Positions 14,527 through 19,925 of a DNA stretch of 19,925 nucleotides are shown here, one piece after another. Origin of the DNA: Serpens sp964410065. GTDB lineage: Bacteria; Pseudomonadota; Gammaproteobacteria; Pseudomonadales; Pseudomonadaceae. Positions within the stretch are counted from its first letter, which is position 1; each line of letters opens with the position of its first letter. Under the pieces are notes generated by a model. It did not search any database. It saw only the letters and a program-made list of their open reading frames with translations, and was not told where the DNA came from. The position numbers were made by a program, and so were the translations under genes. The stretch covers positions 1-19,925 of the forward strand of contig CAYPFO010000066.1 in NCBI GenBank assembly GCA_964410065.1, given 5' to 3'.

Positions 14527-15273
14527 ATGTCATTCAACGCTTTATATACCGATCTATCGGGCTATTACGATTTGATGTGTGAGGGCATCAATTACCACGC
14601 GCAAAGTAACAGTGCACACAGGCTGCACCAGATATTCGGCAATGCAGGGACGCGCCATCTCGACCTGGCATGCGGTACCGGGCCTCATATTCGGCACTTT
14701 ATCGATAATGGCTACAGCAGCAGTGGCCTGGATATCAATCAGCCCATGCTGGATCTTGCCAAGCTTCGCTGTCCGGAAGCACATTTCACGCTGCAGGATA
14801 TGTGCGACTTTCGCGTTGATGAGCCTTTGGATCTGATCACCTGCTTTCTGTATTCCATTCATTACAACGCAGGGCTTGCCAAACTTGAGGAGTGCCTAGC
14901 CAGTGTGCAGGCGGCACTGAGCGAAGGCGGCGTGTTCTGCTTCAACGCCGTGGATAAAAACAGGATCGATAGCGCGTCATACACACGCCATGCCGTTGAG
15001 CACGAGGGCAGTCGCTTTGTGTTCAGTTCGGGCTGGAATTACTCTGGCTCGGGCGAAAAGCAGTCATTGAAGCTCAGTATTGAAAAAACCACGGGGGATG
15101 TAACGCAGGCATGGCAGGACGAGCATGCCATGGTGGCGGTGAGTTTTGCAGAGTTGCTGGAATTGCTGCGGCCCTATTTTGATGTGCATGTGTTCGAGCA
15201 TGATTACGAAAAAATAACCCCGTGGGATCAGGCGTCGGGAAATGCTTTATTTGTTTGTGTGAAGCGCGAGTAA
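14527..15273 (+). CDS. Class I SAM-dependent methyltransferase
   Basis: A 248-residue soluble methyltransferase with the Rossmann-like SAM fold. Motif I is HLDLACGTG (44-52), and the acidic residue after beta-2 is Asp69 in GLDINQPML. QDMCDFRVDEPLDLITCFLYSIHYN covers motifs II-III, and LSEGGVFCFNAVDK is the post-motif loop. The ATG at 14527 follows AGGTGG; a GTG at 14521 is in frame but overlaps that site. The substrate cannot be read. The N-terminal MSFNALYTDLSGYYDLM resembles small-molecule methyltransferases, not RNA or protein ones. It is a single gene between the M20 peptidase and the MFS exporter. It shares its promoter type with the MFS gene, so the two may be co-regulated. Confidence 0.85.
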   Translation: MSFNALYTDLSGYYDLMCEGINYHAQSNSAHRLHQIFGNAGTRHLDLACGTGPHIRHFIDNGYSSSGLDINQPMLDLAKLRCPEAHFTLQDMCDFRVDEPLDLITCFLYSIHYNAGLAKLEECLASVQAALSEGGVFCFNAVDKNRIDSASYTRHAVEHEGSRFVFSSGWNYSGSGEKQSLKLSIEKTTGDVTQAWQDEHAMVAVSFAELLELLRPYFDVHVFEHDYEKITPWDQASGNALFVCVKRE

Positions 15274-15320
15274 TTACAGGCACTGAGCGTCATCACCGCA
15301 GCCGCTGACAGGAACACCTT

Positions 15321-15348
15321 GTAGGAGCCAGCTTGCTGTGGCTCCTAC
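15321..15348. repeat. REP-type hairpin
   Basis: GTAGGAGCCA and TGGCTCCTAC form perfect 10-base arms around GCTTGCTG. GTAGGAGC...GCTTGCT is the hallmark of a widespread Pseudomonas REP class. It lies 48 bp after the methyltransferase stop. Confidence 0.8.
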
Positions 15349-15370
15349 GCTTCATCATCAACGTCCCCGA

Positions 15371-15387
15371 GCGCCAATTATTGGCGC
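15371..15387. promoter_or_regulatory. 17-bp perfect palindrome upstream of the MFS promoter
   Basis: GCGCCAATTATTGGCGC is fully self-complementary around its central base. It lies 50 bp upstream of the putative -35 box (15438-15443) of the MFS gene and is absent from the methyltransferase copy of the promoter. It could be a dimeric regulator site or a small hairpin; no regulator gene is next to it. Confidence 0.4.
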
Positions 15388-15416
15388 GCCGTCCACGGGC
15401 AGCCACCCATCCGCGT

Positions 15417-15513
15417 TTGAAAATTACGGTTCTCCGTTTGCCTGTTGCCAGGCCGCTCCAGTAAATTGGCCCGCTTTCGGCCCGGCACGGTTCGCACCTA
15501 AATGCCGAGGCGC
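15417..15513 (+). promoter_or_regulatory. Conserved promoter/leader segment, copy B (MFS transporter)
   Basis: TTGCCT (15438-15443), an 18-bp spacer and TAAATT (15462-15467) form a sigma-70-like promoter. It is followed by GGCCCGCTTTCGGCCCGGCA and a GC-rich leader. It is the counterpart of 14344-14437. The predicted leader is about 60 nt to the GTG start at 15534. Confidence 0.6.
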
Positions 15514-15533
15514 TTTGTTCTTGGACGTTTGCC

Positions 15534-16787
15534 GTGTCTACTCCCGACGTTTCTGCTTTACCCGCTTCCATCTACCGCCAACCCGGTTTTCTGCCTTTTC
15601 TGATCAGTCGCGTGCTGGCCATGTTCGCCGTACAGATTCTGGCCGTGGTGGTGGCCTGGCAGGTGTACGACATGACCCGCGATCCGCTGTCGCTGGCCTA
15701 TGTCGGTCTGGCGCAGTTCATTCCCATGTTGCTGCTGCTGATGCCGGCCGGCGATTTGATCGACCGTTACGACCGCAAGCGCATCCTGAGCCTCAGCTGG
15801 GGGCTGGAAGCTGTGTGTGCGGCGGCGTTGTTGTGGCTGTCGCTGAGTGGCGGGGCGGTCAGCAGCTTTTACATCGTGCTGGTGTTCTACGGCTGCGCCC
15901 GCGCGTTTACCGGGCCGGCGCTATCCAGCCTGCTGCCGCAGATCGTACCGCGTGAAAAGCTGGCCGCAGCGATTGCCGCCAACAGCATGATCGTGCGCGG
16001 CTCGACCATTGCCGGGCCGGTGTTCGGCGGCGGCCTGTATGCGCTGGGCGGTGGCGGGCTGACCTATGCGGCCTGTCTGCTGTTCTTCCTCGCCGGCATC
16101 CTACTGTTGCGCTGGGTGCCGGTGCTGTATGCGGAGAAGATGCAGGCGCTGGAGGCGACGGCGTGGCAGCGTTTCACCGCCGGGATTCGTTTTATCCGCT
16201 CGCGGCCGATCATCCTCGGCACCATTTCACTGGACCTGTTCGCCGTGCTGCTCGGCGGGGTCATCGCATTGCTGCCAATCTACGCCCAGGAAGTGCTCGA
16301 AGTCGGCCCGGCCGGCCTGGGCGCGCTGCGTAGCGCCATGGCCCTTGGTGAGGTGATGGTGGGTTTTTACCTGAGCACCCGGCCGTTCAATCGCCATGTC
16401 GGCATGACGATGTTCATCGCCGTGGCGATATTCGGCGTGGCCAACCTGGTGTTTGCCCTGTCCAGCCTGTTCTGGCTGTCTTTTGCGGCGCTGTTCGTGG
16501 CCGGTGGCGCGGACATGGTGAGCATGTACATTCGCTCGTCGCTGATCCAGTTCTCCACCCCGGACGCCATGCGCGGGCGGGTCAACGCGGTGAATATGCT
16601 GTTCATCGGCTCGTCCAACGAACTCGGCGAATTCCGCGCCGGTTCCAGCGCCGCCTGGTTCGGCGCGGTGCCGGCGGCGGTGATCGGCGGGCTGTGCACG
16701 CTGGGTGTCACCGGCGGCTGGATGCTGGCGTTCAAGAGCCTGCGCCGGGTGGATCGTTTCGAGGATGCGGCGCCGGCCAAGGTCTGA
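15534..16787 (+). CDS. MFS transporter (MFS_3 / EntS-like exporter family)
   Basis: A 417-residue major facilitator protein with about twelve hydrophobic segments. The loop 2-3 motif is GDLIDRYDRKR (73-83). The C-terminal SSNELGEFRAG, followed by AAWFGAVPAAVIGGLCTLGV, and the closing LRRVDRF are typical of the MFS_3 subfamily, which contains the enterobactin exporter EntS and other efflux permeases. The start is GTG at 15534, preceded by a weak GGA; the protein begins MSTPDVSALPASIYRQPGFL. The upstream promoter is related to that of the methyltransferase gene. No siderophore genes are present, so the substrate is unknown. Confidence 0.88.
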   Translation: MSTPDVSALPASIYRQPGFLPFLISRVLAMFAVQILAVVVAWQVYDMTRDPLSLAYVGLAQFIPMLLLLMPAGDLIDRYDRKRILSLSWGLEAVCAAALLWLSLSGGAVSSFYIVLVFYGCARAFTGPALSSLLPQIVPREKLAAAIAANSMIVRGSTIAGPVFGGGLYALGGGGLTYAACLLFFLAGILLLRWVPVLYAEKMQALEATAWQRFTAGIRFIRSRPIILGTISLDLFAVLLGGVIALLPIYAQEVLEVGPAGLGALRSAMALGEVMVGFYLSTRPFNRHVGMTMFIAVAIFGVANLVFALSSLFWLSFAALFVAGGADMVSMYIRSSLIQFSTPDAMRGRVNAVNMLFIGSSNELGEFRAGSSAAWFGAVPAAVIGGLCTLGVTGGWMLAFKSLRRVDRFEDAAPAKV

Positions 16788-16794
16788 TTTAGCA

Positions 16795-17228
16795 GCGCGA
16801 TGGGTTGAGGGCATGCAGGGCGATACAGGATTACCCGATGGTATCGCCCGATACCCATCACTGCCGAAACACCGCGATGGGTATCGCTGCGCTCAACGCC
16901 ATCCTACGCGCCGATGTAGGGGCGAATTCATTCGCCGGACACCGAGACATCCGACACAACGAGGATGCGACGAACCGAGCAGCTAAAGCCCTGGCGTTCG
17001 TCGCAGCACCGGCATGGGCTGTAGGTTATGCGCCAGTCGAAGTGAATTCGCCCCTACAGTTGCAGGCCTGCTGCGTTGGTGGTTTGGGACGCAGGCCCAA
17101 AGAGGCGGGGTTGCCCGTATGGCATCACATCGATACCCATTACTGCCACGGCGCCTCGATGCGTATCGCGGCGCTCAACGTCAGCTTACTCAGCGCGCTT
17201 GGCGGACAACGCACAACGGTTGTCCGCC
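16795..17228. repeat. Mosaic of REP-like palindromes between convergent genes
   Basis: This stretch holds no gene. Three pairings are exact. CGATACCCATC (16849-16859) pairs with GATGGGTATCG (16876-16886). TGTAGGGGCGAATTC (16915-16929) pairs with GAATTCGCCCCTACA (17044-17058). GGCGGACAAC (17201-17210) pairs with GTTGTCCGCC (17219-17228). The first stem and its GCTGCGCTCAACG tail recur in degraded form at 17131-17180 as a direct repeat of about 55 bp. The last stem abuts the lysR stop codon and may end or protect that message. Confidence 0.8.
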
Positions 17229-18164
17229 CTACAGTTGGCCGCCGCTCAGCTCGTTACTATCCCCAAGCAACTGCAGGCTCGGCCAATCGGTCATGTTCAC
17301 CAATACATCGCACAGCCCTTGGGCGGCGCTGGAGAGGGTGTGGTCGGCCAGGCGCAGCAGGCCGATGCGGCGTTCCACCTGCGGCTCGTGCAAGGGCACG
17401 CAATGGGCGCCGAGTTCCTGCATCTGGCGAATGCACAGTGACGGCACGGCGCTGACCCCTAGACCGTTGGCCACCAGGCGCCCGACCGTAGCCAACTGAT
17501 GGCTTTCTAAACCCACCACCAGCTTGCGCCGCCGTGCCTCCAGGCTGTCCTCCAGCAGCACACGTACCGCAGAGGGACGTTGCAGGGTAATGAAGGTTTC
17601 TTCGAGCAACTCGTTCCAGTCGAGCCGATCGCGCTGGGCCAAGGGCGAGTCGGCAGGTACCACGGCGACGAAACGGTCGGTGTAGAACGAGGTGAATTCC
17701 AGCCCGTCCAGGGCCTCCGGCTCGAAGGCGATGCCCAGTTCCACCTGCCGGCTGCGCACCATTTCCACGACGCGTTCATTGATCAGGTCATGCACCGCCA
17801 CGTTGATCTTCGGATAGCGGCTGCGAAACACCTTGAGCGCTTCGGGCAGCAGATTGCCGGCGAAAGAGGGCATGGCGGCAATCGCCACGGTGCCGCGCTG
17901 CAGGGTGAAATGCTGGCGCAGCAGGTCTTCGGTATTGTCCCAGTCGGTCAGCAGGCGCCGCGCAATAGGCAGCAGGACTTCGCCTTCGGGCGTCAGGCGC
18001 ACATTGCGAGTGCTGCGGATCAGCAACCGCCCCCCCAAGGATTCCTCGAGGCTTTTGATCGACAGGCTCAGTGCCGGTTGCGACAAGTGCAGGCGCTCGC
18101 ACGCCTGGGCAAAGCTCAGGGTCTGGGCGACGGCGAGAAAGGCACGCAGTTGTTTAACGGTCAT
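17229..18164 (-). CDS. dhcR: LysR-family regulator of the divergent dhcAB-atoB operon (DhcR-like)
   Basis: A 311-residue LysR-type regulator. The N-terminal winged helix-turn-helix is MTVKQLRAFLAVAQ, then SFAQACERLHLSQPALSLSIKSLEESLG (residues 1-60), and a coiled linker follows. The C-terminal substrate-binding domain includes VAIAAMPSFAGNLLP, ELGIAFEPEALDGL and LVANGLGVSAVPSL. It is transcribed away from dhcA across 128 bp, the same arrangement as PA1998 (dhcR) next to dhcA in P. aeruginosa. There the regulator responds to carnitine or dehydrocarnitine. The symbol is given by synteny and family, not by sequence comparison. Its start codon lies inside one arm of a 10-bp inverted repeat, which suggests autoregulation. 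Confidence 0.85.
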   Translation of the reverse strand: MTVKQLRAFLAVAQTLSFAQACERLHLSQPALSLSIKSLEESLGGRLLIRSTRNVRLTPEGEVLLPIARRLLTDWDNTEDLLRQHFTLQRGTVAIAAMPSFAGNLLPEALKVFRSRYPKINVAVHDLINERVVEMVRSRQVELGIAFEPEALDGLEFTSFYTDRFVAVVPADSPLAQRDRLDWNELLEETFITLQRPSAVRVLLEDSLEARRRKLVVGLESHQLATVGRLVANGLGVSAVPSLCIRQMQELGAHCVPLHEPQVERRIGLLRLADHTLSSAAQGLCDVLVNMTDWPSLQLLGDSNELSGGQL

Positions 18165-18216
18165 TCATTTGCCTTTCAAATCAATGGATCAGAAAAACAA
18201 ACTTAACAAATGAATG
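18162..18216. promoter_or_regulatory. Putative LysR operator region of the dhc operon
   Basis: CATTCATTTG (18162-18171) and CAAATGAATG (18207-18216) are exact inverted copies. ATTTG-CCTTT-CAAAT (18167-18181) is a compact LysR-type T-N11-A dyad that overlaps the left arm. The arms start 45 bp apart. The site covers the start codon of the regulator gene and lies upstream of dhcA, suiting repression of the regulator and activation of the operon. Confidence 0.55.
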
Positions 18217-18292
18217 CTTGCGGGTGAAGCTGGCTGCATCTTCCCGGCGGCACCGGCCGGTTACCCTAAAAACAATAAAGAGGTAAAGCACC

Positions 18293-18991
18293 ATGGCGGG
18301 ACTCGATAAACGCGTCAGCACTTACGAAGAGGCCCTGGCCGGGCTTACGGATGGCATGACCGTGCTGGCCGGCGGCTTTGGCCTGTGTGGTATCCCGGAA
18401 AATCTGATTGCGGAAATCCGTCGTCGCGGCGTCAAGGGCCTGACCGTGGTTTCCAACAACTGCGGAGTCGACGGTTTCGGCCTCGGCGTGCTGCTGGAAG
18501 ACCGCCAGATTCGCAAGATGATCGCCTCCTACGTGGGCGAGAACGCGCTGTTCGAGAAGCAGCTGCTCAGCGGCGAGCTGGAAGTCGAACTCACCCCGCA
18601 AGGCACCCTGGCGGAAAAACTGCGTGCTGGCGGTGCGGGTATTCCGGCGTTTTACACCGCCACCGGTTACGGCACGCCGGTGGCCGAAGGCAAGGAAGTC
18701 CGCGAAATCGACGGTCGTCATTACATCCTCGAGCACGCCATTCGCGGCGATTTCGCCATCGTCAAAGGCTGGAAGGCCGACCACTTCGGCAACGTGATGT
18801 ATCGCCATACCGCGCAGAACTTCAACCCGCTGGCCGCCACCGCCGGCAAGATCACCGTGGTCGAGGTGGAGGAAATCGTCGAGCCCGGCGAGCTGGAGCC
18901 CAGCCAGATCCACACCCCGGGCATCTATGTCGATCGCGTCATTCTGGGCAGTTTCGAGAAACGCATCGAACAGCGCACGCTGCGCAGCTAA
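18293..18991 (+). CDS. dhcA: Dehydrocarnitine/3-oxoacid CoA-transferase subunit A
   Basis: A 232-residue alpha subunit of a family I CoA-transferase, which moves CoA from an acyl-CoA onto a 3-oxoacid. GGFGLCGIPENLI (27-39) is the glycine-rich CoA site. VVSNNCGVDGFGLG, YVGENALFEKQ and NPLAATAGKITVVEVEEIVEPG are family-typical. By sequence recall and gene order it matches PA1999 (dhcA) of P. aeruginosa, needed to use carnitine through dehydrocarnitine; ScoA/AtoD-like enzymes for acetoacetate are the alternative. GAGG precedes the ATG by about nine bases. It is the first gene of the operon dhcA-dhcB-atoB, divergent from the LysR gene. Confidence 0.9.
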   Translation: MAGLDKRVSTYEEALAGLTDGMTVLAGGFGLCGIPENLIAEIRRRGVKGLTVVSNNCGVDGFGLGVLLEDRQIRKMIASYVGENALFEKQLLSGELEVELTPQGTLAEKLRAGGAGIPAFYTATGYGTPVAEGKEVREIDGRHYILEHAIRGDFAIVKGWKADHFGNVMYRHTAQNFNPLAATAGKITVVEVEEIVEPGELEPSQIHTPGIYVDRVILGSFEKRIEQRTLRS

Positions 18992-19058
18992 GCGCAGTTT
19001 TCCCGATCTGTACGGATCGCCAGCACGCTGGCTTGTACCTAACAAGAGAGAAAATCCC
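18992..19058 (+). other. dhcA-dhcB spacer with two adjacent stem-loops
   Basis: The 67-bp gap contains CGATCTGTACGGATCG (19004-19019), self-complementary apart from one pair, and directly after it GCCAGCACGCTGGC (19019-19032), with perfect 6-base arms. There is no T-run, so termination is unlikely. They could stabilise or process the message to set subunit balance. Confidence 0.45.
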
Positions 19059-19718
19059 ATGGCACTGACTCGCGAACAAATGGCGCAGCGCGTGGCGCGC
19101 GAATTGAAAGACGGTTACTACGTCAACCTCGGCATCGGCATTCCCACCTTGGTGGCCAACTATGTGCCGGCCGGCATCGACGTCATGCTGCAGTCGGAAA
19201 ACGGCCTGCTTGGCATGGGCGCCTTTCCCACCGAGGCCGAACTGGACGCCGACATGATCAACGCCGGCAAGCAGACCGTCACGGCGCTGCCTGGCGCCGC
19301 CATTTTCAACTCGGCCGAATCCTTCGCCATGATCCGCGGCGGCCACGTCGACCTGACCGTGCTGGGCGCCTTTGAAGTGGACGTGGAAGGCAACATCGCT
19401 TCCTGGATGATCCCCGGCAAGCTGGTCAAGGGCATGGGCGGTGCGATGGACCTGGTGGCCGGCGCCGACAACATCATCGTCACCATGACCCACGCCTCCA
19501 AGAACGGCGAGTCCAAGTTGCTGGAGCGCTGCTCGTTGCCGCTGACCGGCGCCGGCTGTATCCGCAAGGTGCTTACCGACCTGGCTTACTTGGAAATCGA
19601 GAACGGTACGTTCATCCTGCGCGAGCGAGCGCCAGGCGTTAGCGTGGCGGAAATCGCCGAGAAAACTGCCGGGCGCTTGATCGTGCCCGAGTTTGTCCCG
19701 GAAATGACCTTCGACTGA
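19059..19718 (+). CDS. dhcB: Dehydrocarnitine/3-oxoacid CoA-transferase subunit B
   Basis: The 219-residue beta subunit. The catalytic glutamate that forms the CoA thioester is Glu47 in the SENG motif (QSENGLLGMG, 45-54). NLGIGIPTLVANYVP and AIFNSAESFAMIRGGHVDLTVLGAFEVD are characteristic, and GKLVKGMGGAMDLVAGA follows. It partners dhcA, 67 bp upstream, to make the active enzyme. Its ATG at 19059 has AAGAGAG upstream; the same frame is open to 18927, but that part overlaps dhcA. The thiolase gene begins 14 bp after its stop. The name follows PA2000 by order and family, and ScoB/AtoA function cannot be excluded. Confidence 0.9.
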   Translation: MALTREQMAQRVARELKDGYYVNLGIGIPTLVANYVPAGIDVMLQSENGLLGMGAFPTEAELDADMINAGKQTVTALPGAAIFNSAESFAMIRGGHVDLTVLGAFEVDVEGNIASWMIPGKLVKGMGGAMDLVAGADNIIVTMTHASKNGESKLLERCSLPLTGAGCIRKVLTDLAYLEIENGTFILRERAPGVSVAEIAEKTAGRLIVPEFVPEMTFD

Positions 19719-19732
19719 GCGGAGTAATCACC

Positions 19733-19925
19733 ATGCAAGATGTCGTTATCGTTGCGGCCACCCGCACCGCGATTGGCAGTTTTCAGGGCGCACTGGCCTC
19801 CGTGCCCGCCGTTGACCTGGGCGCCGCCGTGATCCAGCGCCTGCTGGAGCAGACCGGCGTGCCGGGCGCACAGGTCAATGAAGTCATCCTCGGCCATGTG
19901 CTCACTGCCGGCGCTGGGCAGAACA
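19733..19925 (+). CDS. atoB: Acetyl-CoA acetyltransferase (thiolase), 5' part only
   Basis: 64 codons are present before the window ends. MQDVVIVAATRTAIGSFQG is the standard thiolase N-terminus, and VILGHVLTAGAGQN leads towards the catalytic cysteine, which lies beyond the edge (near residue 88-90 in the family). GGAG precedes the ATG. The enzyme would cleave acetoacetyl-CoA made by the CoA-transferase into two acetyl-CoA. Position and order match PA2001 (atoB). Confidence 0.9.
   Translation, partial: MQDVVIVAATRTAIGSFQGALASVPAVDLGAAVIQRLLEQTGVPGAQVNEVILGHVLTAGAGQN

Noticed and set aside
16805..17499. Plus-strand open frames across the REP mosaic into lysR
   Set aside because: Their sequence is made of palindromic repeats and the antisense of the LysR gene; no start signal or domain.

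Overview
The window looks like a GC-rich gammaproteobacterial chromosome, most likely Pseudomonas in the broad sense (P. stutzeri or Halopseudomonas-like). Three things point there: the divergent LysR / dhcA-dhcB-atoB block at the right end, which has the arrangement of P. aeruginosa PA1998-PA2001; several Pseudomonas-type REP palindromes; and the protein families present. This is recognition from sequence, without a database search.

Layout. (1) 1-3060 is a mobile-DNA zone. Two diverged tandem copies of a REP-associated tyrosine transposase (RAYT, Y1/HUH family) are each preceded by the motif AAAAAGGGGACAGATTTATTT, and an inverted copy closes the array. A complete 1,498-bp IS4-family element sits in that closing motif, with 15/16 matching terminal repeats and an 11-bp target duplication. 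(2) 3064-6990 is a leftward four-gene operon (flavin monooxygenase, BASS-type anion/sodium symporter, SDR-type epimerase, TSUP-type exporter). All three junctions are 4-bp ATGA overlaps. An AraC-family regulator (7091-8086) is divergent, and the 100-bp gap carries a perfect 10-bp inverted repeat. (3) 8087-8435 is a gene graveyard: the tail of a thioredoxin-fold peroxidase and the tail of a third RAYT. (4) 8436-12367 holds a UPF0158 protein, a BetT-type choline transporter and a YcaC-like hydrolase, all rightward. (5) 12379-12810 holds four tandem copies of a roughly 119-bp palindrome-rich repeat between convergent genes. (6) 12835-16787 holds an exported M20 peptidase/amidohydrolase (leftward), a SAM methyltransferase and an MFS transporter (rightward). 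The last two genes are preceded by closely related promoter/leader segments. (7) 16795-17228 is a mosaic of REP-like palindromes between convergent genes. (8) 17229-19925 is the LysR regulator and the divergent dehydrocarnitine/3-oxoacid CoA-transferase and thiolase operon; the thiolase is cut by the window end.

How the genes work together. The 3-7 kb operon reads as an inducible import/oxidation/reduction/export module for an unidentified organic anion, and is the best candidate here for an undescribed pathway. BetT and DhcAB would both feed glycine betaine pools (choline uptake; carnitine breakdown), but they are about 7 kb apart and not in one operon. Repeats fall mainly at convergent 3' ends, as expected for REP sequences.
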